A stretch of 64,000 nt of DNA, taken from contig NZ_KK069990.1 in assembly GCF_000576425.1 (NCBI RefSeq), positions 62,001-126,000 of the forward strand. The letters are read 5' to 3'. This DNA comes from Brachybacterium phenoliresistens. Its GTDB lineage: Bacteria; Actinomycetota; Actinomycetes; Actinomycetales; Dermabacteraceae. Under the pieces are notes generated by a model. The model saw nothing but the letters and a program-made list of their open reading frames with translations, was not told the DNA's origin and did not search any database. Below are positions 18,540 to 28,736 of the stretch, piece by piece (within the stretch, counting starts at the first letter, position 1; each line of letters starts with the position of its first letter). The position numbers and the translations under genes were made by a program.

Positions 18540-20627
18540 TCAGGCGCCGGCGGGCTGGGACTGCGCCTGGATCGCGGTGATGATCACCGTGTTGATGATG
18601 TCGTCGACCAGCGCGCCGCGCGAGAGGTCGTTGACCGGCTTGTTCAGGCCCTGCAGCACGGGGCCGATGGCGATCGCGCCGGCGGAGCGCTGCACCGCTT
18701 TGTAGGTGTTGTTGCCCGTGTTCAGGTCCGGGAACACGAAGACCGTGGCCCGGCCGGCGACCGCGGAGTCGGGCAGCTTGGTCTTGGCGACCGAGGCGTC
18801 CACCGCGGCGTCGTACTGGATGGGGCCCTCGACGCTGAGCTCCGGATGGTGGGCGCGCACGGCCTCGGTGGCCTCGCGGACCTTGTCCACATCGGCCCCG
18901 GAGCCGGAGGAGCCGGTCGAGTAGGACAGCATCGCCACCCGCGGCTCGATCCCGAACTGCACGGCCGTCGCCGCGGACTGCGCGGCGATGTCGGCCAGCT
19001 GCTCGGCGCTCGGGTCGGGGTTCACGGCGCAGTCCCCGTACACCAGCACCCGGTCCTGCAGCGCCATGAGGAACACGGAGGAGACGATCTTCGCGTCGGG
19101 CCGGGTCTTGATGATCTCGAAGCTGGGGCGGATGGTGTGGGCGGTCGAGTGCACGGCGCCGGAGACCATGCCGTCGGCCTCGCCCATCTGCACCATCATC
19201 GTGCCGAAGTAGGAGACGTCCTGGATGCGCTCGCGGGCCTGCTCCAGGGTGACGCCCTTCTTGGCGCGCAGGCGGGCGTACTCCGCGGCGTACTTCTCCA
19301 GCAGCTCCGGGTCCTGCGGGGAGACCACCGTCGCCTCGGAGATGTCGTGGCCCAGCAGCGCCGCCTTCGCCCGGATCGCGTTCTCGTCGCCCAGCAGGAT
19401 GAGGTCCGCGACGCCGCGGGCGAGGATCGACTCGGCGGCGGCGAGGATGCGCGGCTCGTCGCCCTCGGGCAGCACGATCCGCTTCTTCTCGCCGCGGGCG
19501 CGGGCCAGCAGCTCGAACTCGAACATCATCGGCGTGACCACGTCGGAGCGGGAGACGTCGATGCGCTCCAGCAGCGCCTCCAGCGGCAGGTGCTCGCTGG
19601 CGGCGCGGCGGGCGGCATCGACCTTCTGGGCGCTGTCCGCGGTCAGGCGGCTGGAGGTGCCGGCGATCTTCACGGCGGCGTCGAAGGTCGAGTGCTCGGT
19701 GGCGATCACCGGCAGGTCCTGGCCGAGCCCCTCGACGAGGTCGGTGATCTCCTGGGGGATCTCGTAGCCGCCGGTGAGCACGATCGAGGACAGCGCCGGA
19801 TGGGCGCCGGACTGCTGGGCCATGAACAGGCCCGGCAGCAGGTCGTAGCGGTCCCCGGGGGCGACGACCGTGCAGTTCTCGCTGAGGCGCCGCAGCACGT
19901 TGGGCAGGCTCATCGCCGCGACCACCGTGCCCAGGGACACGCGGCCCAGCCATTCGGTGCTGCCCTGGACCAGGGTGCCCTCCACGGCCTCCTGGATGGC
20001 GGCGACCGTCGGCGCCATGATCACGGGGTTCTCCGGCACGGCCGCGACGATCATGCCTTCGCCGAGCTTGGCGGAGACGGCGCCGCGGATGTCCTCGAGG
20101 GCGTCGGCCGCGGAGCGGTTGACGATCAGGGCGATCGGGGCGGCGTGGTGGGAGGAGAACTCGCCGACGGACACCACGGCGAGGCCGGCGATCTCCTCGG
20201 GGCGGCGCTCGAGGCCGGAGACGACGATGACGACGGGGGCGCCGAGGTTCGCGGCGACCTCCGCGTTGAAGGCGAGCTCGGTGGGGTTGGCGACGGAGTC
20301 GTAGTCCGAGCCCAGCACCACCAGCACGGCGTAGCGCTCGGCCAGGGCGTGGTAGCGGCGCAGGATCGCCTCGTGCGCGGCCTCCGGGTCGGCCAGGGCC
20401 GCCTGGGAGTCGACGCCGAGCGCCTCCTCGTAGTCCTGGCTGACGGCCGGATGGGCGATGAGCAGCTCGACCGCCTCGTCCCGCCCGGCGCCGGCCTTGT
20501 ACACCGGTCTGAAGACGCCCACGCGGTCCGACCGCGCGGCGAGCGCCTCGAGGAGTCCGAACGCGACGGTGGACTTCCCGGTCAATCCCTCAGGGCTGGC
20601 GACATACACACTCTGGCACTGGGTCAC
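18540..20627 (-). CDS. pta: Phosphate acetyltransferase
   Basis: Converts acetyl-CoA and phosphate to acetyl phosphate. 695 residues, the long two-part form: an N-terminal P-loop-like domain (SPEGLTGKST near residue 11), a DRTGG-type middle domain (about 200-330) and the C-terminal PTA_PTB catalytic domain (about 370-695) with SYFGTMMVQMGEADGMVSGA. GTG 20627 is chosen because homology begins right after it (QSVYVASPEG); the frame stays open much farther upstream without family similarity. First gene of the pta-ackA unit, divergent from the SURF1 gene. Confidence 0.95.
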   Translation of the reverse strand: MTQCQSVYVASPEGLTGKSTVAFGLLEALAARSDRVGVFRPVYKAGAGRDEAVELLIAHPAVSQDYEEALGVDSQAALADPEAAHEAILRRYHALAERYAVLVVLGSDYDSVANPTELAFNAEVAANLGAPVVIVVSGLERRPEEIAGLAVVSVGEFSSHHAAPIALIVNRSAADALEDIRGAVSAKLGEGMIVAAVPENPVIMAPTVAAIQEAVEGTLVQGSTEWLGRVSLGTVVAAMSLPNVLRRLSENCTVVAPGDRYDLLPGLFMAQQSGAHPALSSIVLTGGYEIPQEITDLVEGLGQDLPVIATEHSTFDAAVKIAGTSSRLTADSAQKVDAARRAASEHLPLEALLERIDVSRSDVVTPMMFEFELLARARGEKKRIVLPEGDEPRILAAAESILARGVADLILLGDENAIRAKAALLGHDISEATVVSPQDPELLEKYAAEYARLRAKKGVTLEQARERIQDVSYFGTMMVQMGEADGMVSGAVHSTAHTIRPSFEIIKTRPDAKIVSSVFLMALQDRVLVYGDCAVNPDPSAEQLADIAAQSAATAVQFGIEPRVAMLSYSTGSSGSGADVDKVREATEAVRAHHPELSVEGPIQYDAAVDASVAKTKLPDSAVAGRATVFVFPDLNTGNNTYKAVQRSAGAIAIGPVLQGLNKPVNDLSRGALVDDIINTVIITAIQAQSQPAGA

Positions 20628-20816
20628 GCGATTCAGGATAGATGTCCGATCCGTGCAGAACCGGGGAGTCCGCAGAGGTCGGACGGATCCCGCGGCGGGC
20701 CGCCGGCTCCGTGCGGCGGCGATGCGCCCGCGGGCGGCCGATGGCCGGTCCCCGCGGACCGCCGATGGCCGGTGAGGTATCGGACACGAGCGGCGCGCCC
20801 TCCCAGGGCGGCTCCG

Positions 20817-20822
20817 TACCAT
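20817..20822 (+). promoter_or_regulatory. -10 box (TACCAT) of the SURF1 gene
   Basis: TACCAT followed by 7 nt and then ATG 20830. It overlaps the in-frame ATG at 20821, which therefore cannot be the translated start if this promoter is used. Confidence 0.55.
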
Positions 20823-20829
20823 GCAGGCC

Positions 20830-21774
20830 ATGCTCCGCACCGCCCTGCGCCCCCGCTTCCTCGGGCTCCTCGCCCTGATGGTCGCGGCGACCCTGGTGTG
20901 CGGACTGCTGGCCACCTGGCAGTGGGACCGGGCGCATCGGGCGATCACCAGCCGATCCGAGCCCACCGATCCGGCCGTGGCCCTCGAGGACGCGCTGCTG
21001 CTGGGCGAGCCCGTCACCAACGAGCGCGCCGGGGATCCGGTGGTGGCCCGCGGCACCTTCGATCCCGCCGAGCAGATCCTCGTGCCCGGGCGCCGCATCG
21101 ACGGCCAGGAGGCCGTGATCGTGGTGAGCGCCCTGCACGTCGTCCAGCCGGACGGCGGCGAGGCCCGCCTGCCCGTGGCGCGCGGCTGGATGCCCGCGGC
21201 CGATGCCACCGGTCCCGACGGCGAGGTCGACCCGGCCCTCGCCCCGGCGGTCCCGGCGGGGGAGATCGAGGTGACCGGGCTGCTCGAGGCGAGCGAGGCC
21301 GCCACCGACGGCGTCTCCGGGCACGTCGCCCAGGAGATCGCGACCCCGCTGCTGGTCAACGAGTGGGGCGAGCCGATGTACTCCGGCTATCTCGCCCAGA
21401 CCTCCGCGGCCGATGGGCTCTCGCCGATGCCCGCCGCGCAGTCCGCCTTCTCCCGCGGACTGGACTGGCAGAACATCGGCTACGCCGCCCAGTGGGTGCT
21501 GTTCGGCGGCTTCTTCCTGTACCTGTGGTGGCGCTCCGTGCGCACCGCGTATCTTGACCAGCGGGCCGATGAGCGCGCCCGCCTCGAGGCGAGCCTGCAG
21601 CCCGCGGACGGCCCGGCCGCCCCGGGTCCGACCGCATCGGCCCCGACCGCATCGGATCCGGCCGCATCGGGCCCGGCCGCATCGGACCCCGATGCCTTGG
21701 CCCCGACCCCTCAGAACCCGAACGACCCGAAGGACGTGACTGGTGTCGACCCCGACTCCGCGACCACTCGATGA
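20830..21774 (+). CDS. SURF1-family cytochrome oxidase assembly protein
   Basis: Helps assemble heme a3-containing cytochrome c oxidase in the membrane. 314 residues with two transmembrane spans at about 12-32 and 214-233 enclosing a periplasm-side domain, the SURF1 layout. Family features include the LATWQWDRAH start of the loop, GRRIDGQE and, before the second span, DWQNIGYAAQWVLFGGFF. The C-terminal 60 residues are a repetitive Ala/Ser/Pro/Asp tail (PTAS, PAAS units). ATG 20830 rather than 20821 is chosen from the -10 position. It overlaps the next gene by 32 nt. Confidence 0.88.
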   Translation: MLRTALRPRFLGLLALMVAATLVCGLLATWQWDRAHRAITSRSEPTDPAVALEDALLLGEPVTNERAGDPVVARGTFDPAEQILVPGRRIDGQEAVIVVSALHVVQPDGGEARLPVARGWMPAADATGPDGEVDPALAPAVPAGEIEVTGLLEASEAATDGVSGHVAQEIATPLLVNEWGEPMYSGYLAQTSAADGLSPMPAAQSAFSRGLDWQNIGYAAQWVLFGGFFLYLWWRSVRTAYLDQRADERARLEASLQPADGPAAPGPTASAPTASDPAASGPAASDPDALAPTPQNPNDPKDVTGVDPDSATTR

Positions 21775-22156
21775 GGTCGCGATCCGCGCCTCGTTCGCCC
21801 GCTACCGCTTCGCGTCCTTCGCCGAGGGCATCGCCCTGCTGGTGCTGGTGTCGATCATGGTGATGCGCTACGGCGTCTACCACGGCGAGGGGCTGTTCAC
21901 CTCGACCTCCCACACCTGGGAGACCATCTCGCAGACCTGGTCGCCCATCCACGGCGTGATCTACATGGTCTACGTGGTCCTGTCCTTCGACCTGTGGATG
22001 CGCATGCGGTGGTCCCTGCCGCGGATGCTGCTGCTCATGCTGTTCGGCGTGGTGCCGGTGCTCTCCTTCTTCGGCGAGCGCTGGACCCACCAGAAGATGG
22101 AGAGCGACCTCCGCCAGCGCCCCACGCTGCAGGACGAGGAGCACCCGCGGCGCTGA
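21743..22156 (+). CDS. DUF3817 family integral membrane protein
   Basis: 137 residues with three hydrophobic spans at about 27-46, 68-86 and 94-110. The RYRFASFAEGIALLVLV start and the central SPIHGVIYMVYVVL match the DUF3817 proteins common in Actinobacteria, whose function is not known. Its GTG lies 32 nt inside the end of the SURF1 gene, which suggests translational coupling. SURF1 and DUF3817 genes sit together in many actinobacteria, so a link to respiratory-membrane biogenesis is possible. Confidence 0.8.
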   Translation: MSTPTPRPLDEVAIRASFARYRFASFAEGIALLVLVSIMVMRYGVYHGEGLFTSTSHTWETISQTWSPIHGVIYMVYVVLSFDLWMRMRWSLPRMLLLMLFGVVPVLSFFGERWTHQKMESDLRQRPTLQDEEHPRR

Positions 22157-22273
22157 GCCGGGACGTCGGGCCCGCCGACCGCGCCGTCGTGCGGCCGCGG
22201 GACCACCGTGCGGCCGCGGGACCAGGGTTCGTGCGGTCGGCGTGTGCTGCGGGAGAGGTCCTGGCGGCGTTCG

Positions 22274-22335
22274 AGAAATTGCACGGTTCTGTACCATGTG
22301 AATCGATTCAGGTGGTACGGAACCGTGCAATTTCT
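22274..22335. repeat. Long palindrome P2
   Basis: Arms of 31 nt with no loop (22274-22304 and 22305-22335), 28 of 31 symmetrical, centred on ATCGAT. Much AT-richer than the genome. It begins AGAAATTGCACGGTTC and ends with the complement. Its right end runs into the first of two direct repeats. Confidence 0.9.
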
Positions 22336-22400
22336 GGAGTGCCCCGCGAAGGCATCCGGGGACGGCGCGATTTCTCGAGTGCCCCGCGCAGGCATCCGGG
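22330..22400. repeat. 31-bp direct repeats with 40-bp period
   Basis: 22330-22360 and 22370-22400 match at 29 of 31 positions. A partial inverted copy of the first 14 nt lies left of P2 at 22266-22279 (12 of 14), so the whole region is a composite of one repeat unit in both orientations. Confidence 0.82.
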
Positions 22401-22564
22401 CCCGGCGACGACGCCACCGTCCCGCCCGGCGATCCGCCGATGCCGCGACCCGGTGAGCCGGGCGCCGGCTGCCGGCCGCCGCCGCCGTGCCGGCCCGGGA
22501 CAGCACCCCGTCGGGTACCGCCCATCTCACGTCGCCCCGCGGGGCTCGACGGGCGTGTCGGCCC

Positions 22565-22570
22565 TAGGAT
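22565..22570 (+). promoter_or_regulatory. -10 box (TAGGAT) of guaA
   Basis: TAGGAT followed by 7 nt and GTG 22578. It includes the first base pair of the in-frame ATG 22569, which makes that ATG an unlikely start. Confidence 0.55.
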
Positions 22571-22577
22571 GGTGGGC

Positions 22578-24179
<1,602 letters not shown>

Positions 24180-24226
24180 TCCCCGGGCGGCGCTGATCGT
24201 CGCCTCCCCGCGCGCTGCGCGGGCAC

Positions 24227-24290
24227 GGAAGGGCCTGTGAGGGCCGGTCACCGGGCGATGACCCGGCGAGCGGCCCCCACAGGCCCTTCC
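24227..24290 (+). terminator. guaA terminator hairpin
   Basis: 20-bp stem (24227-24246 with 24271-24290, 19 of 20) and a 24-nt loop containing a smaller CCGGG/CCCGG stem. It lies between convergent guaA and the SDR gene and could serve both. Confidence 0.82.
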
Positions 24291-24372
24291 GCGTATGTCC
24301 GAAGGTCGCGCGGGCACGTCTGCTCCACATCGCGCGGGCGATCCCGGCCTCCACGCGAGGCCGGCGGCGGCG

Positions 24373-25110
24373 TCACCAGGGGACGGGGCCTTCGGCGTCG
24401 GTGAAGGTGCCGGTGTCCTCGGCGCGGATCGCCCGCAGCAGTACGCGGGCGGCGTCCTCGGGCTCGAGCGGCGCCTGGGCGCGGCTCATCGGCGTCAGGT
24501 CGGTGCGCACGAACCCGGGGCACACCGCGACGACGCCGATCCCGGATTCCGAGAGCGTCTTCGACAGGCCGACGGTCAGGCTGTTCAGCGCGGCCTTGGA
24601 CGCCTGGTAGGCCGGGATCACCGTGCCGAAGTACGGCGAGGCCGGATCCAGCTGGTCCTGCAGCGAGCCCATGCGCGAGGAGACGTTGACGATGCGCCCG
24701 CCCGGGGCCTCCCGCAGCAGGGGCAGGAAGGCGTCGATCATCGCCGCGGCCCCGAGGACGTTCGTGGCGAAGGTGCGGCGCACCATCGCGGGGTCCACGG
24801 CGGCCGCCGGGTCGGCATCGGTCGCCTCCGGCAGGATGCCGGCGTTGTTCACGAGCACGTCGAGGTGGCCGGCCGACGCGGCGACGGCGCTCGCGGCCGC
24901 GGCGACGCTGTCCTCGTCGGTCACGTCCAGCACCAGGCCGGTCACGCGGCCGCGCCCGTCCCCGGGCGAGCTGCCGAGCTCGCGGACGGCGGCGTCGACC
25001 CCGGCGGCGTCGCGGCCGGTGACGATGACGTCCTCGCCCTCGGTGAGGAGCAGTTGGGCCAGGGCGCGGCCGATGCCGCGGGTGGAACCGGTGATGAGTG
25101 CGGTGGACAT
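24373..25110 (-). CDS. Short-chain dehydrogenase/reductase
   Basis: 245 residues with a classical SDR Rossmann fold: cofactor motif TGSTRGIG (residues 7-14), LDVTDE near 64, NNAG near 88, catalytic Ser in NVSSRMG near 140 and YQASK (Tyr/Lys) near 165. The TGR after the second strand suggests NADPH preference. The PGFVRTDLTPM segment is like carbonyl reductases. Substrate unknown. ATG 25110 follows GGAGGT; the frame is open farther upstream but without family similarity. Confidence 0.87.
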   Translation of the reverse strand: MSTALITGSTRGIGRALAQLLLTEGEDVIVTGRDAAGVDAAVRELGSSPGDGRGRVTGLVLDVTDEDSVAAAASAVAASAGHLDVLVNNAGILPEATDADPAAAVDPAMVRRTFATNVLGAAAMIDAFLPLLREAPGGRIVNVSSRMGSLQDQLDPASPYFGTVIPAYQASKAALNSLTVGLSKTLSESGIGVVAVCPGFVRTDLTPMSRAQAPLEPEDAARVLLRAIRAEDTGTFTDAEGPVPW

Positions 25111-25336
25111 GTCCGACCTCCAGGCTGGGGGATGCTGTGCCTCCAGCATCCGGGGCCAGGACCGGCAGGACCAGCGGGAATCGGACAACTCAGCCGGGGT
25201 GATGGCGGGCGGCCCTCAGGGGGCGATGATCGTCCGCAGCTGCGGTCCGGGGCCCGCGATCAGGGCCGTCGGCCCCGCGCTCGCGCGGCCCGGCCCGACC
25301 CGGCCCGGCCCGATCCGGCCCGACCCGCCTCCGCCG

Positions 25337-25390
25337 GGAGGTCATTCTCCGTCGCTTGAACGCTCCTTCAAGCGACGGGGAATGACCTCC
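25337..25390. repeat. Long palindrome P3
   Basis: 24-nt arms (25337-25360 and 25367-25390), 23 of 24 symmetrical, with a 6-nt loop CGCTCC. The arms contain TCATTC and GCTTGAA and are AT-richer than flanking DNA. As RNA it would be a near-perfect stem without a U-tract. Confidence 0.9.
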
Positions 25391-25477
25391 ACGGCGCGTG
25401 GCGGGGCGAGCGGGAGGTCGCGGCGCGTGGTGGGGCGAGCGGGGCGTCCCGGCGTGAGGTGGGGCGAGGGAGGCGGC
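25391..25477. repeat. Three imperfect ~29-bp tandem repeats
   Basis: Units start at about 25391, 25421 and 25450 and share GGCGNGTGGNGGGGCGAGCG-like cores, with decay in the third. They abut palindrome P3 directly. Confidence 0.7.
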
Positions 25478-25520
25478 ACGTGTGCGGAGGCTCGGGGCGC
25501 TCAGATGCTCGGCGCCCGGG

Positions 25521-26615
25521 TCACCGCTCCGGGGGCTCGAGCAGGCGGGAGGGGTGGGCCTCGGCGGAGGCGTGCCAGGACTGGGTGCGGGCGAAGGTCT
25601 CCCAGCCCATGGAGGTGTACATGCCGTCGGCGCGGGTGGGGGAGTCGGCGTCGACCTCGAGGTCGATGTGGGTGCGGCCGCGCTCGGCGGCATCGGCGAT
25701 CGCGGCGTGCAGCAGCGCCTTGGCGATGCCGTGCCCGCGGGCGGAGCGGTGCACGCCGAGGTACTCGAGATAGGTGCCCTCGCCGCGGTCCGCGCGCGCC
25801 GGGACCGCGGCGGCGACCAGGCCGCCGGCGGGCAGGCGGCGGCCGTCGCGTTCGATCTCCGCGATCCACCAGTGGTCCCAGTCCGCTTTCTCGGGGTTCT
25901 CGATGAGGCGCTGGACGAACTCGGCGAAGGACTCCCGGTAGGAGTTGAAGTGGTCCTGGAAGGAGTCCTCGAGCATGCGGTGCACGGTGCGGACGTCCTG
26001 GGCGACGGGGAGCCCGGAGGGGTGGCGGTGGACGCGGCGCACGCGCACGCCCTCGCGGGGCGCGGGGAGGCCGGTGACCTCGCCCGGGTGGACAGGCCGG
26101 CGCATGTGCAGCCAGGTGCGCACCATCGAGTAGCCGTTCGCGGCGAGGATGCGGCCGCGGTCCCGGTCGGCCTCGGCGGCATCGGCCGAGAGCTGGGTGG
26201 AGGGCAGTCCGCGGTGGCGGGCGAAGGACCCGCCGACCTCCTGGGCCCAGTCCAGCAGGGCCCCGGCCAGCTCCTCGCGCTGCGGTGCACCGGCGGCGAT
26301 CACCCACTGCACGTTGGTGCGACCGGCGGCGCGGTCCTCGAGGGAGATCCAGCCGATGGGCGGGCGGTCGGTGGTGGGGCGGCCGTCGGCCCGGACCGGG
26401 ACCACCACCACCTGCCGGCGGGACCAGGACTTCAGGCCCACCAGACGCGACCGCAGCCCGGGGCGCTGGGCCGAGGCGTCGGGGGTATGGCGGTGCAGGT
26501 CCGCGGTGACCAGATCGCACAGGGGCTCCACGTCCGACTCCAGCGGGAGGCGGGTGGTGAGCCGCTCGGAGAGTCCGGGCGGCATGGTCGGCGGGAAATG
26601 GTCGGTGAGGGGCAC
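25521..26615 (-). CDS. Double-domain GNAT acetyltransferase
   Basis: 364 residues with two tandem GNAT folds. In the C-terminal fold the acetyl-CoA loop region reads YLEYLGVHRSARGHGIAKALL near residue 290, matching the Gln/Arg-x-x-Gly-x-Gly/Ala motif; the N-terminal fold (residues about 15-180) is degenerate in this loop. This resembles actinobacterial enzymes of the mycothiol-acetyltransferase-like group, but the substrate cannot be read from sequence. GTG 26615 gives the longest family-like N-terminus; ATG 26585 is an alternative. Start choice is uncertain. Confidence 0.78.
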   Translation of the reverse strand: MPLTDHFPPTMPPGLSERLTTRLPLESDVEPLCDLVTADLHRHTPDASAQRPGLRSRLVGLKSWSRRQVVVVPVRADGRPTTDRPPIGWISLEDRAAGRTNVQWVIAAGAPQREELAGALLDWAQEVGGSFARHRGLPSTQLSADAAEADRDRGRILAANGYSMVRTWLHMRRPVHPGEVTGLPAPREGVRVRRVHRHPSGLPVAQDVRTVHRMLEDSFQDHFNSYRESFAEFVQRLIENPEKADWDHWWIAEIERDGRRLPAGGLVAAAVPARADRGEGTYLEYLGVHRSARGHGIAKALLHAAIADAAERGRTHIDLEVDADSPTRADGMYTSMGWETFARTQSWHASAEAHPSRLLEPPER

Positions 26616-26662
26616 GGAGCCATCGTGCCACGTCCCGGGGCGCAGGGTCCGGGAACGAGTAC

Positions 26663-26707
26663 GGCCGGCGCATCGGACCCCCCGGGTGGGGAGTCGATGC
26701 GCCGGCC
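26663..26707 (-). terminator. Terminator hairpin of the MFS gene
   Basis: Perfect 13-bp stem (26663-26675 with 26695-26707) whose loop can pair further (CCCC with GGGG). It lies downstream of the MFS stop and upstream of the GNAT start on the minus strand. Confidence 0.75.
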
Positions 26708-26773
26708 GGGACGGGACGCCCCGTCCGTCCTCGGGGCGTCCCGGCGGCCCTCGGCGTGCCGAGGGGCGGCGTC

Positions 26774-28570
26774 TCAGCGCTGCGGGGGCGCCTCCGGGCT
26801 CTCGGCCCGGTGCGTGGGGCCCGCGGTCGCGGAGCTCGACACGGCGGTCGCGCCGGCGCGTTCGGCATCGGAGGCCTCGTGCGCATCGGCGGCCTCGTGG
26901 GCCTCGGGCGTCTCGGTGCCGGTGCCCGCGAGCTCGGCGGCCGCATCGGCCCCCGGGGCGGTGGCGGGCTCGTCGGCGCTGTGCAGGGTGTCGCGCAGCG
27001 GCACCTGCTTGATGAACAGCGACAGCACGAGCGCGGCGATCACGAAGGGCAGGGCCGTGAGGAAGACGTGGTGCATGGCCTCGCCCATCCCCATGCGGAT
27101 CGGGTCGACGAGGAAGGAGGGCAGCTTCTCGAGGGCGGCCGGGTCCAGCACCGCGGCCTCGAGGGAGGAGGCGTCCAGGGCGCCGCCGGAGGACATCTGC
27201 GCCATGGCGGCGAGGTCGTCGGCCGGGAGGGACTGGATCTGCTTCTCGATCGCGCTGGACATCTGCGCGGTCATCACGGTGCCCAGCACCGCGGTGCCGA
27301 TCGTCGATCCGAGGTTGCGGAAGAACTGGATGGCGGCGGTGGCCACGCCCAGCTCCCGCTGGGCCACCACGTTCTGCACGACCAGCGTGTAGACCTGCAT
27401 CGACAGCCCCAGCCCCAGGCCGATCACGATCATGGCCAGGGTCAGGTGCCACTGGGTGTCTCCGTACTGGAGGCGGGAGAGCAGCCAGTAGCCGGTCACC
27501 AGCACCAGGCCGCCGGCGATGAGGAAGACCTTGTAGGTGCCCAGACGCGTGATGAGCAGGCCCACCACGATGGAGGTGAGGATCATCGCCACCGACAGCG
27601 GGATGAGGATCGCGCCGGAGTTGGTGGCGGAGACCCCCAGCACGCCCTGGGCGTAGACCGGGATGTAGATGATGGCGCCGAACATGGCCACGGCGATCGC
27701 GAAGGACGCCGCGACGGAGAGGGCGACGATGGGGCGCAGCAGCAGGTGCAGGGGCAGCAGCGGCTCGGACACGCGGGTCTCGACCACGACGAACGCGGCG
27801 ATGAACAGCGCGGCGACGACGTACATGCCGATGATCACCGGGGAGTCCCAGGCGTAGGAGTTGCCGCCCCAGGTGGTGGCCAGCAGGCCGATCACGAGGC
27901 CGGGCGTCAGGGTGAGCATGCCGAGGTAGTCGACCTTGCCCTGCTGGTTGGCGGTCTTCAGGTGCAGGAAGCGCAGGATGAAGACGAAGGCGGCCACGCC
28001 GATGGGCAGGGTGAGGTAGAACAGCCAGCGCCAGCCGAGGTTGTCGGTGACGGTGCCGCCGATGAGCGGGCCCACGACGCTGGTCACGCCGAAGACGGCG
28101 CCCATGATGCCCTGGTACTTGCCGCGCTGCCGGGGCGGGATGATGTCGCCGATGATCGTCTGGGACAGCGGCATGAGGGTGCCCATGCCCAGGCCCTGCA
28201 CGGCGCGCGCGAAGACGAGGAACCAGAAGCCCTGGGCGAGGCCGGCGAGGATCGAGCCGATCATGAACACGGCCAGGCCCCCGAGGTAGAACCAGCGGCG
28301 GCCGTAGAGGTCCGAGAGCTTGCCGACGATCGGCACCGCGACGGCGGAGACGAGCATGGCGGCGGTGGCGATCCAGCTGTAGTGCTCGACGCCGCCGAGC
28401 TCGGCGACGATGCGCGGCATGGCCGGGCCGACGATGGTCTGGGAGAGGGAGGCGACGAACATGCCGAGCATGAGGCCGACGAAGACGAGCTTGCCCTCAC
28501 GGTCGAGCCCGGTGAAGGGTGCGGGGGCGGCGGCGCCTGCGGTCGGCGCCTGGGACGGACTGGTGCTCAC
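26774..28570 (-). CDS. DHA2-family (EmrB/QacA-type) MFS drug exporter
   Basis: 598 residues, 14 predicted membrane spans. MFS motif A (GKLSDLYGRR) follows span 2, and motif C-like GVTSVVGPLIGG is in span 5, the mark of drug/H+ antiporters. A cytoplasmic N-terminal tail of about 25 residues and a long Ala/Glu-rich C-terminal tail (about 535-598) flank the core. It is divergent from a TetR regulator, and the operator at 28682-28706 overlaps its -35 region. Substrate unknown; probably several lipophilic compounds. Confidence 0.9.
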   Translation of the reverse strand: MSTSPSQAPTAGAAAPAPFTGLDREGKLVFVGLMLGMFVASLSQTIVGPAMPRIVAELGGVEHYSWIATAAMLVSAVAVPIVGKLSDLYGRRWFYLGGLAVFMIGSILAGLAQGFWFLVFARAVQGLGMGTLMPLSQTIIGDIIPPRQRGKYQGIMGAVFGVTSVVGPLIGGTVTDNLGWRWLFYLTLPIGVAAFVFILRFLHLKTANQQGKVDYLGMLTLTPGLVIGLLATTWGGNSYAWDSPVIIGMYVVAALFIAAFVVVETRVSEPLLPLHLLLRPIVALSVAASFAIAVAMFGAIIYIPVYAQGVLGVSATNSGAILIPLSVAMILTSIVVGLLITRLGTYKVFLIAGGLVLVTGYWLLSRLQYGDTQWHLTLAMIVIGLGLGLSMQVYTLVVQNVVAQRELGVATAAIQFFRNLGSTIGTAVLGTVMTAQMSSAIEKQIQSLPADDLAAMAQMSSGGALDASSLEAAVLDPAALEKLPSFLVDPIRMGMGEAMHHVFLTALPFVIAALVLSLFIKQVPLRDTLHSADEPATAPGADAAAELAGTGTETPEAHEAADAHEASDAERAGATAVSSSATAGPTHRAESPEAPPQR

Positions 28571-28681
28571 GGAGCTCCTCGGGGGCGATGGTGGACGGAT
28601 TGGAGGGCGAGGCGGGCTCGCCCGATGGCCGCAGCGCGCCGGTGGGCTTCGACCTCCTCATGCTACAGAACTGTTGCATTG

Positions 28682-28706
28682 ACTGCACTATTTCAGTGAG
28701 TGCAGT
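28682..28706. promoter_or_regulatory. TetR-type operator between MFS and tetR genes
   Basis: ACTGCACT-N9-AGTGCAGT, perfect arms. An overlapping smaller symmetry CACT-N5-AGTG lies within it. The site covers the -35 positions for both the MFS -10 (TAGCAT, 28665-28660 minus strand) and the tetR -10 (TACGAT, 28725-28730). Confidence 0.75.
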
Positions 28707-28736
28707 TTCTGTGACGTCCCGGACTACGATGGTCCC

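Larger units (their letters stand above)
22157..22577. other. 421-nt gene-free stretch before guaA
   Basis: Contains no credible gene. It holds the 62-nt palindrome P2, two 31-nt direct repeats and a promoter-like -10 box next to guaA. I see no ribosome sites or codon-biased frame. Confidence 0.7.
25111..25520. other. 410-nt gene-free, repeat-dense stretch
   Basis: No credible gene. From left to right it holds the SDR ribosome site, a CCGGCCCGA-type short repeat array (about 25288-25328), palindrome P3 (25337-25390) and three imperfect tandem repeats (25391-25477). Confidence 0.7.

Noticed and set aside
20821-20823. ATG as start of the SURF1 gene
   Set aside because: It overlaps the -10 box; ATG 20830 has the leaderless geometry.
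16111-21557. Very long open frames on both strands opposite the ackA-pta region
   Set aside because: They are GC-frame shadows of ackA and pta. Their products are Arg/Pro/Ala- or His/Val/Asp-rich, with no domain, and both strands cannot be coding there.
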